This document shows, piece after piece, positions 51,763-60,816 of a stretch of 64,000 nucleotides of DNA. A model generated the notes under the pieces. The model was not told the DNA's origin. It worked only from the letters and a program-made list of their open reading frames with translations, and did not search any database. The translations under genes were made by a program, and so were the position numbers. The stretch is taken from contig JAFLEI010000034.1 of the NCBI GenBank assembly GCA_017301975.1, positions 1 to 64,000 of the forward strand. The letters run 5' to 3'. The stretch's first letter is position 1. Each line of letters starts with the position of its first letter. This DNA comes from Verrucomicrobiota bacterium (lineage in GTDB: Bacteria; Verrucomicrobiota; Verrucomicrobiia; Verrucomicrobiales; Verrucomicrobiaceae).

Positions 51763-52671
51763 ATGTCCCAACCACTCTCTGGCATCATCCCGCCCCTCGT
51801 CACTCCCTTGCGTGATCGCGACATGCTCGACTGCGAGGGTTTGGAGCGACTGATCGAGCATCTGATCGGTGGTGGGGTGTCCGGATTGTTTATTTTAGGC
51901 ACCACCGGGGAGGGGCCGAGCCTGAGCTATCGGCTGCGGCGGGAATTGATTGAGCGCACCTGCAAGCAAACGGCGGGGCGTGTGCCGGTGCTGGTGGGGA
52001 TTACGGATACGTCGTTCACGGAGAGCGTGAATCTGGCACGGCATAGCGCGGATGCGGGAGCCACGCATGTGGTGACGGCACCGCCGTATTACTTCCCTGC
52101 TGCGCCGCCGGAGCTGCAGGAGTACATCCAGGATCTGGTGGCGGAGATGCCGCTGCCGATGTTTTTGTACAACATGCCCGGGCTGACGAAGGTGAGCTTT
52201 GAGATCGAGCTGGTGCGTCGTGCATTGGACATGCCGGGCATCTGCGGGGTGAAGGACAGCTCGTGTGACATGATCTATTTCCACCGCTTGATGGAAGTGG
52301 CGAAGCAACGGGCGGACTGGAGCGTGCTGGTGGGACCGGAGGAGCTGACGGCGGAAGCCGTGTTGCTAGGTGGGCATGGGGGCATCAATGGCGGGGCGAA
52401 TCTGCATCCGAAGCTTTATGTGGAGATGTATCGGGCCGCAGCGGCGCAGGATTTGAAGCTCACGCGGGAGCTGCATGCGAAGGTGATGCAACTGGCGGGA
52501 AGCATTTATACGGTGGGAAGGCACAAGTCGGCGATCATCAAGGGCATCAAGTGCGGGCTTTCGCTCCTCGGCATCTGCGAAGACCACATGGCGGAGCCGT
52601 TTCACCGGTTTCGTGACCCGGAACGTGCGATCATTCGTGAAAGACTCGTGAACCTCGGCCTGATTGCTTAA
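51763..52671 (+). CDS. DapA/NanA-family aldolase-lyase
   Basis: The 302-residue TIM barrel has the family motifs: GVSGLFILGTTGEGPSLSYR (TTGEG), the Tyr of FLYNMPG and the Schiff-base Lys in GICGVKDSSCDM. The family covers dihydrodipicolinate synthase, N-acetylneuraminate lyase and sugar-acid aldolases. Placement beside sialidases makes a sialic-acid or sugar-acid lyase more likely than lysine synthesis. The ATG at 51763 fits the usual N-terminus (MSQPLSGIIPPLVTPL); the longer frame is promoter DNA. Gap to the next gene is 12 nt. Confidence 0.9.
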   Translation: MSQPLSGIIPPLVTPLRDRDMLDCEGLERLIEHLIGGGVSGLFILGTTGEGPSLSYRLRRELIERTCKQTAGRVPVLVGITDTSFTESVNLARHSADAGATHVVTAPPYYFPAAPPELQEYIQDLVAEMPLPMFLYNMPGLTKVSFEIELVRRALDMPGICGVKDSSCDMIYFHRLMEVAKQRADWSVLVGPEELTAEAVLLGGHGGINGGANLHPKLYVEMYRAAAAQDLKLTRELHAKVMQLAGSIYTVGRHKSAIIKGIKCGLSLLGICEDHMAEPFHRFRDPERAIIRERLVNLGLIA

Positions 52672-52683
52672 CTTCTTTCAACC

Positions 52684-54003
52684 ATGAAAACTTTTTCACT
52701 GCTTTGCTTTGCCATGCTGACCTGCAATCTCACCGCGCAGATCGCGGGAGGATTCAGCGCTGTTTCACCCACGGATGAGGAGGCGATGGCGGCGGCGGAG
52801 TTTGCGGTCAAAACTCGTGATCCGAAGCTGAAGCTGCTGGGCATTGAGAGCGGCGAGAGGCAGGTGGTGGCGGGGATGAACTACAAGTTGGTGCTGAATG
52901 TCATGGATGCGACGGCTGCGCGACAGGCGGCGGTGGTGGTGTGGCATAAGCTTGATAAGAGCCGTGAGCTGACTTCGTGGGAGTGGCTGAAGGCCAAGGA
53001 AGCGCAGGCGGGTGTTTTGAAGTCGGAATTCATCTATGACACGGGGCCTTATCCGTCGGTCCATGCGACGACGATTGTGGAGACGCCGACGGGGATGGTT
53101 TCGGCGTGGTTTGGGGGGACGGCGGAGAAGAATCCGGATGTGTGCATCTGGGTGTCGCGGCTGGTGGATGGCAAGTGGACGGAGAGTGTGGAGACGGCGA
53201 ACGGGGTGCAGCCTGATGGGACGCGGCACCCGACGTGGAATCCGGTGCTGTTTCAGCCGCGTGGTGCGCCGCTGATGTTGTTTTACAAGGTCGGACCGTC
53301 GCCGAGCACGTGGTGGGGGGAGCTCAAAACCTCGAGCGATGGTGGCAAGACGTGGTCTGCGGCACAGAAGCTGCCAAAGGGCATCTTTGGGCCGATCAAG
53401 AACAAGCCGGTGCAGCTGCCGAATGGCGACATCCTCTGCCCGACGAGCAACGAGACGGACACCAAGCCGAGCGCGTGGGCGATCTATTTTGAGCGGACGA
53501 GTGATCTGGGGAAAACGTGGCAGCGGACGGAGCTGCTGCACGATGGACTGAAGGTGGGCGCGATCCAGCCGAGCATTCTCTTTCTGGGTGGTGACAAACT
53601 GCAGGCGGTGGGCCGCACAAGGCAGGGGAAGGTGTTTCAAATCACTTCTGAAGACGCAGGGCGCACGTGGGGTGAGATTTCTCTGACGGAGCTGCCGAAT
53701 CCGAACTCGGGGACGGATGCGGTCACGCTGAAGGATGGGAGACATCTGCTGATTTATAATCACACGGCGAAGGGGCGGAGTCCGCTGAATCTCGCGGTGA
53801 GCAAGGATGGCAAGGTGTGGGAGGCGGCGCTGGTGCTGGAAGACGAGCCGAAGAAGGAGTTCAGCTATCCGGCGATCATTCAGACGAGCGATGGGCTTGT
53901 GCATATCACTTACACCTGGAAGCGACAGAAGGCGAAGCATGTGGTGATTGATCCGGCCAAGCTGGAGCTGAAACCGATCGTGGACGGAAAGTGGCCCCAG
54001 TAA
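52684..54003 (+). CDS. Secreted sialidase with cystatin-like N-terminal domain
   Basis: The 439-residue protein has a signal peptide (FSLLCFAMLTCNLTA). The next domain (about 20-95: IAGGFSAVSPTDEEAMAAAE, then ERQVVAGMNYKLVLNV) carries the cystatin QVVAG loop. The rest is a BNR/Asp-box sialidase: SSDGGKTW, TSDLGKTW and SEDAGRTW are three Asp boxes, with GPYPSVHATTIVETPTG at the start and HPTWNPVLF between. It should cleave terminal sialic acids or related sugars outside the cytoplasm. The cystatin-like fusion could protect against host cysteine proteases. That role is inferred. Confidence 0.85.
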   Translation: MKTFSLLCFAMLTCNLTAQIAGGFSAVSPTDEEAMAAAEFAVKTRDPKLKLLGIESGERQVVAGMNYKLVLNVMDATAARQAAVVVWHKLDKSRELTSWEWLKAKEAQAGVLKSEFIYDTGPYPSVHATTIVETPTGMVSAWFGGTAEKNPDVCIWVSRLVDGKWTESVETANGVQPDGTRHPTWNPVLFQPRGAPLMLFYKVGPSPSTWWGELKTSSDGGKTWSAAQKLPKGIFGPIKNKPVQLPNGDILCPTSNETDTKPSAWAIYFERTSDLGKTWQRTELLHDGLKVGAIQPSILFLGGDKLQAVGRTRQGKVFQITSEDAGRTWGEISLTELPNPNSGTDAVTLKDGRHLLIYNHTAKGRSPLNLAVSKDGKVWEAALVLEDEPKKEFSYPAIIQTSDGLVHITYTWKRQKAKHVVIDPAKLELKPIVDGKWPQ

Positions 54004-54015
54004 TTCACCGTGCGC

Positions 54016-55278
54016 ATGCAACCACGCCCGCTTTTAGCTTTTATCTTTGCCGCAGCTTGTGCGAGCCTTGCGCCCGCTGAAGAGCCAGGGCTTCCCACCC
54101 AGATTGCGCAGGCGTGGGATGTCACGTGGAGCCGTTTTTATCTGCCGCAGGTGCAGACGTTTGGTGACTACCTGAGCAGCTACGACAAGGGCAAGGAGCA
54201 GGCGCATCTGCCGACGGCTGAGGAGGTGAAACGGCAGTATCCGAACCCGTGTGGCTACAGCACGGGCATGGAGGATGGGGCGATCCTGGGCGGGGCGATG
54301 CTGAGTGTGCTGTGTGACCGTTTTGCGGTGACGGGCGAGGAGTCGCTACGCGAGAAGGCGGCGGGTGTTTTTGCAGGAATGCGGCGATGCGTCACGGTGC
54401 ATGGCGTGCGGGGATTTGTGGCGCGGAATGTGTGCCCGGAGGATGGCAAGAGTGTGTACATCAACTCCTCGCGCGATCAGGTGACGCATTTTGTGCATGG
54501 GCTGTGGCAGTATTATCGGAGTCCGCTGGCGGATGAGGCCACGAAGAAGGAGATCCGTGTGGTGATGGCGGATGTGGCGGAGCGGATGATCGCTTTTGTG
54601 ACGCCGGAGAATGATTATGATTTCTGCCGTGCGGATGGGACACGCTGCCCGCTGGGCATCTGCCGGATGTGGAATGTGCAGGCGCATGAGGCGGCAAGGC
54701 TGCCGATGATCTATGCGGCGGCGTGGGATGTGACGCGTGATGAACGGTACCGCAAAGAATGGCGGCGCTATGCGCCGGATGCCATCGCGCAGTCAGCCAC
54801 TCCTGGCGAGAACAAGCCGGCCTATGCGCTGCTGCAAATGCAGTGCTCGCTGGAGGTGCTGCATGAGCTGGAACCGGAGGCCGCGCTGAAGGCGACGATT
54901 CATGAGCGCATGGTGCATGTGCGGGATCTTGCGGCGAAGCGTTTCACCAGCGTGCTCTCGCAGATTGCCAAGAAGAGCCCTGAAGAAATGCGGATGACCG
55001 GACCGGACTGGCGGAAAGTGCCTGAGTGGAAGAACCAGAAGGGCTATCCGAATCCGCAATGGGGGCCGTTTCGGGAGATCTGGCACATCACGCGGGAGGC
55101 CGGGGAGTCGTCGCTCGTTTGCCTCATGATTGATCCTGGCTCACTTTCCGAAACGCAGAACAAGGCCTTGGCAGAACTGATCCGGGGCTTTGACTACGCG
55201 CATAACTCCAGCTGCGGCATCATCTACCATCTGGCGGCGTACTGGAAGGCGCGTCGCAACCATCTGCTTAATCCTTGA
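54016..55278 (+). CDS. Secreted alpha/alpha-barrel-type hypothetical protein
   Basis: The 420-residue protein has a signal peptide (PRPLLAFIFAAACASLAPAEE). The mature part is helical with conserved-looking aromatic/Asp clusters (YSTGMEDGAILGGAMLSVLC, INSSRDQVTHFVHGLWQYYR, RMWNVQAHEAARLPMIYAAA), as in six-hairpin glycosidases and epimerases. I do not recognise an exact family. It follows the sialidase by 12 nt and precedes a DUF1080-like gene, so it probably acts on the same glycans. ATG 54016 preferred over GTG 54010. Confidence 0.7.
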   Translation: MQPRPLLAFIFAAACASLAPAEEPGLPTQIAQAWDVTWSRFYLPQVQTFGDYLSSYDKGKEQAHLPTAEEVKRQYPNPCGYSTGMEDGAILGGAMLSVLCDRFAVTGEESLREKAAGVFAGMRRCVTVHGVRGFVARNVCPEDGKSVYINSSRDQVTHFVHGLWQYYRSPLADEATKKEIRVVMADVAERMIAFVTPENDYDFCRADGTRCPLGICRMWNVQAHEAARLPMIYAAAWDVTRDERYRKEWRRYAPDAIAQSATPGENKPAYALLQMQCSLEVLHELEPEAALKATIHERMVHVRDLAAKRFTSVLSQIAKKSPEEMRMTGPDWRKVPEWKNQKGYPNPQWGPFREIWHITREAGESSLVCLMIDPGSLSETQNKALAELIRGFDYAHNSSCGIIYHLAAYWKARRNHLLNP

Positions 55279-55288
55279 AACGACCCTG

Positions 55289-55960
55289 ATGAAATCTCTT
55301 TCATTTCTCCTGTCACTGATCTGCCTGCAGCAAGCAGCCGCCGAAACGCCCGCTGCGCCTGCCACCCAAATCTGCCAAGCGACACAACTGGTCGCCGCTG
55401 AGAAGTTTGACCGGCCCGAGTCTTTTGCGAAGGAACGGCAACCTGGCACGGAGGGCTGGCGCGCGGGCATTGGCACCTGGAGCATTGTGGATGGTGCCGC
55501 CTATGCGACGCAGGAAGGCCCGAGCAAGAACCGGCCGAACGGCCATGAGGCGGTGTGCGAGCATTTGGTGGATCTTGGTGACTATGTGCTGACGGGAGAG
55601 TTCAAGCTCGGTGGCTCACCGCAGGTTGGATTTGTGTGCCGCGACACGAACAAGCCGAATTTGCATCAGGGCCGTGTTGTGATCACGCCCACGGCGATCT
55701 GGATTCAGAAGATGAGCGGCATTGCCAAGGAAACGCGCCGTGAAGAGCTGACGAAGATGGAAGTGAAGCTTGATCCTGAAGCATGGCATCGGTTCACTGT
55801 CGAAGTGTGCGGTGATCGGTGGTTTGCGCGAATTGATGATCATACTTTGGAGGCCAGGCATGAGCGCTTCAAGGATCGCAAAGGGCGTATCGGGATGGTG
55901 GCGCGTGGCGAAGGGGCGCAGTTTCGTGGTCTCAGCCTCTGGAGTGCGCAGCCGAAATGA
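55289..55960 (+). CDS. 3-keto-disaccharide-hydrolase-like (DUF1080) secreted protein
   Basis: The 223-residue protein has signal peptide KSLSFLLSLICLQQAAA. The body is a concanavalin-like beta sandwich: EKFDRPESFAKERQPGTEGW, GTWSIVDGAAYATQEGPSKN, YVLTGEFKLGGSPQVGFVCR, RFTVEVCGDRWFARIDDHTL. The pattern matches the DUF1080/LamG-like family abundant in Planctomycetes and Verrucomicrobia. It is short for the family (usually one domain of about 200 residues). Likely binds or cleaves a sugar substrate in the periplasm. Confidence 0.75.
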   Translation: MKSLSFLLSLICLQQAAAETPAAPATQICQATQLVAAEKFDRPESFAKERQPGTEGWRAGIGTWSIVDGAAYATQEGPSKNRPNGHEAVCEHLVDLGDYVLTGEFKLGGSPQVGFVCRDTNKPNLHQGRVVITPTAIWIQKMSGIAKETRREELTKMEVKLDPEAWHRFTVEVCGDRWFARIDDHTLEARHERFKDRKGRIGMVARGEGAQFRGLSLWSAQPK

Positions 55961-56125
55961 TGACACTGTGTGTGTCTCGCATTTTATATTTTTAAGCGTC
56001 TGGGGCGAGGCGGAGCGTTCCTTGTTCCACAGGAACAAGGCTACTTTGCTGCGCTGAGAGGTCGGCCTAAAGCAGCCTGCCTGATGATCAAGTCTAACCA
56101 TGAAAACCAACACCTCTTTCCAATC

Positions 56126-57289
56126 ATGAGACATACCTGCTTTTTTCTTTTCACGTTCGCTCTGACCTCTTGTGCTTTGATGGCAGATGATGGGGCCAAA
56201 CTGGAGATCGCCGCCGAGAAGGCGGCCAAGGCCAGCGCTCCGAAACTGAAGCCCGCGACGCAGGAGAACGTCATCGTTTACAAGGAGCCGGGGCGCTATG
56301 GTGGGTGGCCGGCGAATCATGGGCTGTGGCAGTGGGGGGATGAGCTGGTGGCGGGGTTTACCTCGACGTGGTACAAGCAGACGACGACGGATCACCGGAT
56401 TGACCGGACGAAGCCGAGCTATGAGATTCAGGCGCGGAGCCTGGATGGTGGCAAGACGTGGAAGACGGAGGAGGATGTGCCCTTCAAAGATCCGAAGAAA
56501 GAAGCGAAGCCTGCGCCGCTGACAGCGCCGCTGGATTTCACCGCGCCGGACTTTGCGCTGATGTTTCGCTTTGGTGGACTGCATGCGGGCCCTTCGTGGT
56601 TTTACACGAGCCTGAACCGCTGCAAGACGTGGCAGGGGCCGTACTCGTTTGCGGTGGAGGGTGTGGAGAAGATCTGCACGCGAACGGATTTGATTGTGCT
56701 GGGCAAGCAGGACTGCCTGATGTTTGGGAGCTGTGCGAAGGAGAATGATGGGAAGGAAGGGCGTGTGTTTTGCGCGAGGACGACGGATGGTGGATTGAAC
56801 TGGAAGCTGGTATCGCTGATCGGGCCGGAGCCGGTGGAGGGCGGGTATGCGATCATGCCTTCGTCTTTGAAGCTGAAGGATGGGACGCTTTTGACGACGA
56901 TCCGGCGTTCTGATCCGAAGGTGTCTGGGTTTATCGAGGCGTGGCGCAGTGCGGACCTGGGCAAGACGTGGACGATGACTGGCAAAGCGGTGACGAAGAT
57001 CGGGGGCAATCCCCCTGCCCTGGTGCAGCTACATGATGGACGTGTGGCGGTGAGCTATGGCTATCGCCACAAGCCCTCGGGCATGCGGGCATGCATCAGC
57101 GCGGATGGCGGCATCACGTGGGGTCCGGAGATTGTACTGCGGGAGGATGGCTTTGATGGAGACCTGGGGTATCCGCGAAGTCTGGTGAGGCCGGATGGCC
57201 GGGTGTTCACCGTCTATTATTACAATGGGCCGAAGGAGGATGACCGGGCGATTGAGGGGACGTTTTGGACGCCGCCACTGGGGGAGTGA
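56126..57289 (+). CDS. Secreted sialidase (Asp-box, BNR family)
   Basis: The 387-residue protein has a signal peptide or lipoprotein signal (FFLFTFALTSC then ALMADD, with a Cys in SCALM). Four Asp boxes are visible: SLDGGKTW, TTDGGLNW, SADLGKTW, SADGGITW. VIVYKEPGRYGGWPANHG at the start and PRSLVRPDGRVFTVYYYNG at the end are typical of exo-sialidases in this phylum. The ATG at 56126 starts the signal sequence; the frame from 55970 is upstream DNA. It is a second sialidase of the island with distinct sequence. Confidence 0.85.
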   Translation: MRHTCFFLFTFALTSCALMADDGAKLEIAAEKAAKASAPKLKPATQENVIVYKEPGRYGGWPANHGLWQWGDELVAGFTSTWYKQTTTDHRIDRTKPSYEIQARSLDGGKTWKTEEDVPFKDPKKEAKPAPLTAPLDFTAPDFALMFRFGGLHAGPSWFYTSLNRCKTWQGPYSFAVEGVEKICTRTDLIVLGKQDCLMFGSCAKENDGKEGRVFCARTTDGGLNWKLVSLIGPEPVEGGYAIMPSSLKLKDGTLLTTIRRSDPKVSGFIEAWRSADLGKTWTMTGKAVTKIGGNPPALVQLHDGRVAVSYGYRHKPSGMRACISADGGITWGPEIVLREDGFDGDLGYPRSLVRPDGRVFTVYYYNGPKEDDRAIEGTFWTPPLGE

Positions 57290-57324
57290 AGGAGGTTTGC
57301 CGTTGCCGGTGATGAGCGGAGGGA

Positions 57325-57360
57325 AACCGCACTCGGAGAGTGCGGACCACTCCGCGCCGG
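57325..57360. repeat. Extragenic palindromic repeat, copy E2
   Basis: CCGCACTC-GGA-GAGTGCGG hairpin followed by ACCACTCCGCGCCGG, nearly identical to the copy at 35151. It lies between two plus-strand genes and could end or stabilise the upstream transcript. Confidence 0.75.
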
Positions 57361-57435
57361 ACAGTGCGGCGGGTTTTGGACATTCGTCTGCTTTTCAGCT
57401 AGGAAGGGCGGTGTGGTGCGTTTGAGGTAGCACTC

Positions 57436-58443
57436 ATGAAATCTTGTTTTCTCTCCCTGCTTTCCTGCCGTGTGATTGTCGCAGCGTGTGCTGCTTTGCT
57501 GGTGTGTGACTCTGCCTTTGCGCAGGGCAAGGCACCGGGGCTGCCGCCGGGGATCAAGATGGAGAAAGACATCTCCTACGTTCCTGAAGGGGATGAGGCG
57601 CAGAAGCTGGATCTTTATCTTCCTGAAAAGGCGGCGGAAAAACCGATGCCTCTCATTGTGCACATCCACGGCGGCGGGTGGATGGGAGGAAGCAAGTTTC
57701 CGTGCGCGGTGGCGGGCATGGTGATGAAGGGGTATGCGGTGGCGAGCGTGGAGTATCGATTCAGCCAGAAGGCGAAATTTCCGGCTCAGATCCAGGACTG
57801 CCAGGCGTCGATCCGCTGGCTGCGCGCGCATGCTAAGGAGTACAACATTGACACGGAACATGTCGGGGTCGTAGGAGGATCTGCGGGCGGGCATTTGTCC
57901 GCACTTGTCGGCACGGCGGGCGGCAAGAAGGCTTTCCCGATGATCGGCGGGAATGAGGAGCAGTCGGACCGGGTACAGGCGGTGTGCGACATTTTTGGGC
58001 CGTCGGATTTCAGCACGGTGGTGCAGCAGGCGGCGGAGGACAAGAACGTGAAGAACATCTTTGCGTTTAACACGCCGAAGGACCCCTACTCGGAGCTGAT
58101 CGGCACGAAGCTGGATGACAAGGAGAAGGCGGATGCGGTGAGCCCGGTGCATTATGTTTCAAAAGACAATCCGCCTTTCCTGATTCTGCATGGGACGCAT
58201 GACACGCTGGTGCCGTATGCGCAGAGCGAGGAACTTGAGAAGGCACTGAAGGAGAAGGACGTGTCCGTGTGGCTGCAGACGCTGCCCGGAGCCGGGCATG
58301 GTGGGGCTGCGTTTGGCAAGCCGGCTGTGATCCAATTGATGCAGAACTTTTTCGACAAATTTCTCAAAGGCGCGGATGTGGCGATCACTCTGGTACCGGA
58401 GTCGGAAGTGACGGTGGAGCCGCCGAAGGCTGCGGTGAAGTAG
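57436..58443 (+). CDS. Secreted alpha/beta-hydrolase esterase (BD-FAE/acetyl-esterase type)
   Basis: The 335-residue protein has a signal peptide ending DSAFA. The alpha/beta-hydrolase core has the oxyanion-hole HGGGWMGGS, nucleophile GGSAGGH, acid HGTHDTLVP and histidine GAGHGG. It resembles feruloyl/acetyl esterases that strip acyl groups from polysaccharides. The last 20 residues (VPESEVTVEPPKAAVK) extend the fold. It fits with sialidases as a de-O-acetylating enzyme. Substrate is inferred from context. Confidence 0.87.
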   Translation: MKSCFLSLLSCRVIVAACAALLVCDSAFAQGKAPGLPPGIKMEKDISYVPEGDEAQKLDLYLPEKAAEKPMPLIVHIHGGGWMGGSKFPCAVAGMVMKGYAVASVEYRFSQKAKFPAQIQDCQASIRWLRAHAKEYNIDTEHVGVVGGSAGGHLSALVGTAGGKKAFPMIGGNEEQSDRVQAVCDIFGPSDFSTVVQQAAEDKNVKNIFAFNTPKDPYSELIGTKLDDKEKADAVSPVHYVSKDNPPFLILHGTHDTLVPYAQSEELEKALKEKDVSVWLQTLPGAGHGGAAFGKPAVIQLMQNFFDKFLKGADVAITLVPESEVTVEPPKAAVK

Positions 58444-58497
58444 TGGGAGGAAGAAGCGAAGTGTGAAAAGACCGAGGCTTCGAAGTTTGACTATTTT

Positions 58498-58545
58498 AGA
58501 GGGAATGAATGCGGCAGGCACCGCGTTACATTCCCTCTTTTTCCA
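58498..58545 (+). terminator. Intrinsic terminator after the esterase gene
   Basis: AGAGGGAATG and CATTCCCTCT (58498-58507 with 58529-58538) form a 10-bp stem with an inner GCGG/CCGC stem, followed by TTTTTCC. An ATG at 58509 lies inside it and is therefore not a start. Confidence 0.85.
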
Positions 58546-58553
58546 CCCCCGTC

Positions 58554-60764
58554 ATGCCGTCCCAACATACAATCCGCCGCATTTGCCTGGCAGCAGCCAT
58601 TGGTTTTACCTCGCACCTTTCCGCTGAAGACTGGGGGGCTTATATTATCGCGCCTGTGAGCGCGCCAGCGATGGTGCTGGAGGCGGTGGATGCGGGGACG
58701 GCGGAGGGGACAAGGGTGTCGATTGGCCATCCGGCAGGCAAGGCGGGACAGAAGTGGATGATCGTGCCGAAGGGTGATGGGTATTATGGGATCAAGCCTT
58801 CGTACAGCACGACGCTGACGCTAGCGGCGGACAAGGGCGGGGTGAAGAACGGGACGGGCATTGTGCTGGAGACGGACAGCGGGAAGGACTGGCAGATGTG
58901 GAAGATTCAGAAGAATGAGGCGGGTTCTTATTCGATCATTCCGAAGCACGCGCCGACGCAGGGGATGGATGATCTGGGTGGAAAGAAGGAGGCTGGCGCG
59001 AAGATCGATCTGTGGCAGCACAATCCGAATGACCAGCATTTGCAGTGGCAGATCAAGCCGCTGGCGGGGACGGCGATCGCGGGAGTGGAGGCGGCGGCCC
59101 CTGCTGCGCCGACGTATGTGCCGGTGGCGATCAAGCCCGAGGAGATTCTGGCGGGGACGATCAAGCAGGTGCAGTTTAACCGGAGCAAGGTTTTCCCAGG
59201 GACGGTGCGTGATGTGACGGTGTTTATCCCGGCGCAGTATGATGGGAGCAAGCCGGCGTGTGTTTATGTGAAGACGGATGGCTACAATGCGCGGGAGAAG
59301 ACTTTCATGGAGACGCTGATCGCCACGAAGGAGATGCCGGTGACGATTGGTGTGTTTGTGAAGCCGGGCACGCTGCCGGCGCCGATGAAGGGCACGCTGG
59401 ATCGAAGGAATCGTGATCTGGAGTATGACGGTGTGGGCGATGAGAATGTGCGTTTCCTTAATGATGAGCTGCTGCCGTTTGTGGCGAAGGAGTTCGATTT
59501 GAAGATGTCCACGGATGGCAATGACCGGTGCATCTCGGGTGGGAGCAGCGGAGGCATCGCGGCTTTCACGGCGGCATGGCACCGGCCGGAGGCTTTCAGC
59601 CGGGTGTATGCGGCGAGCGGGAGCTGGGTGGCGTTTCGCGGCGGACATGAGTTTCCGACGATGGTGCGCAAGTTTGAAGCGAAGCCGATCCGTGCGTATC
59701 TGACCACCGCGACGCATGACATGGAAAACTGCGCGGGGGATTGGTATCTTCTCGATTTGGAGATGGACAAGGCGCTGAAGTTTTCAGGCTATGACTACCA
59801 GTTTCGCAGCATCGAGGGACGACATGTGGCGGGGTATGCGGAGAACTATCTGGAGGCGATGGCTTTTCTGTGGAAGGGCTGGCCGGAGCACGTGAAGGCG
59901 GGGCCGAGCGCGCCGCGTGCACAGGAGGTCATTGTTCCTGGTGAAGGATGGGAGCTGCTGGCGGAGGGCTTTAAGAGCACGCGGGGGCCAACGTGCAATG
60001 CGGAGGGAGAAGTGTTCTTTGCGGATACGTCGAACAACAAGATCCATCGCATCGGGGTGGATGGAAAGGTGAGCGAGTTTGTGAAGGACACGAATGCGCA
60101 CTGCGTGACGATGGGCGCGGATGGGAAGCTTTACACGATCTCGGAGAAGTCGGGGAAGCTCATGTCTTTTGATGCGAGCGGTGTGGGCAGTGTGGTGATG
60201 GAGGACATTCTGGGGCATTCGATTTTGGCGATGCCGAACGGCAACCTGTATGTGACGACGAATGGCGACAAGCCGAGGGAGGAGGGAACGGTGTGGCTGA
60301 TCAAGGACGGCAAGAAGACGCTGGTGGACAAGGGCATCAAGTTTGCGACGGGGATGGCGTACCGGCCGGACCAGTGGCTGCTGTCTGTGGCGGAGGGTCA
60401 CTCGAAGTGGGCGTACAGCTATCAGATTGATGAGGATGGAACGCTGAAAAACAAGGAGCGCTTTTTTCATCTGCATGTGGCGGACTGGGAAGACGACGCC
60501 GGGCCTGAGTGTGTGTGCTACTCCATCGAAGGACGGCAGTTCTTTGCGACGAAGAGCGGGGTGCAGATCAGCGCGGATGACGGGCCGACGCAGATCATTC
60601 TGCCGGTGCCGGACCGCAGCCGTGTGACGGCGGTGGCGATCGGCGGGAAGGACAAGGACGTGCTGTATGCGTTTTGCATGAACAAGATCTGGAAAAGGAA
60701 GATTTTGCAGCATGCGATGGGGGCATGGAGCCCGTGGACGAAGATGAACGGGACGAAGCTGTAA
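58554..60764 (+). CDS. Secreted ricin-lectin/esterase/SMP-30 fusion protein
   Basis: The 736-residue protein has signal RRICLAAAIGFTSHLSA. An N-terminal ricin-type beta-trefoil (about 20-165) carries repeated Q-x-W elements (GQKWMIV, DWQMWKI, LQWQIKP). A central esterase of the enterochelin-esterase type (about 190-450) has nucleophile GGSSGGIAA. A C-terminal SMP-30/gluconolactonase propeller (about 470-735) includes GPTCNAEGEVFFADTSNNKI. It should bind a glycan, remove acyl groups and hydrolyse a lactone. ATG 58554 was chosen because the terminator covers the one at 58509. The gap to the previous coding end is 110 bp. Confidence 0.85.
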   Translation: MPSQHTIRRICLAAAIGFTSHLSAEDWGAYIIAPVSAPAMVLEAVDAGTAEGTRVSIGHPAGKAGQKWMIVPKGDGYYGIKPSYSTTLTLAADKGGVKNGTGIVLETDSGKDWQMWKIQKNEAGSYSIIPKHAPTQGMDDLGGKKEAGAKIDLWQHNPNDQHLQWQIKPLAGTAIAGVEAAAPAAPTYVPVAIKPEEILAGTIKQVQFNRSKVFPGTVRDVTVFIPAQYDGSKPACVYVKTDGYNAREKTFMETLIATKEMPVTIGVFVKPGTLPAPMKGTLDRRNRDLEYDGVGDENVRFLNDELLPFVAKEFDLKMSTDGNDRCISGGSSGGIAAFTAAWHRPEAFSRVYAASGSWVAFRGGHEFPTMVRKFEAKPIRAYLTTATHDMENCAGDWYLLDLEMDKALKFSGYDYQFRSIEGRHVAGYAENYLEAMAFLWKGWPEHVKAGPSAPRAQEVIVPGEGWELLAEGFKSTRGPTCNAEGEVFFADTSNNKIHRIGVDGKVSEFVKDTNAHCVTMGADGKLYTISEKSGKLMSFDASGVGSVVMEDILGHSILAMPNGNLYVTTNGDKPREEGTVWLIKDGKKTLVDKGIKFATGMAYRPDQWLLSVAEGHSKWAYSYQIDEDGTLKNKERFFHLHVADWEDDAGPECVCYSIEGRQFFATKSGVQISADDGPTQIILPVPDRSRVTAVAIGGKDKDVLYAFCMNKIWKRKILQHAMGAWSPWTKMNGTKL

Positions 60765-60816
60765 CTGAAGTTCAGGCTCTCAAAAAATGACCCACTTCAC
60801 GAAGGGAAATCCACTC

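Noticed and set aside
52765..54021. A 418-codon minus-strand frame rich in Arg/His
   Set aside because: It is a shadow of the sialidase at 52684 with low-complexity composition.
58509..58553. Start of the ricin/esterase/SMP-30 protein at ATG 58509
   Set aside because: This ATG sits inside a strong intrinsic terminator hairpin; ATG 58554 directly precedes the signal peptide.
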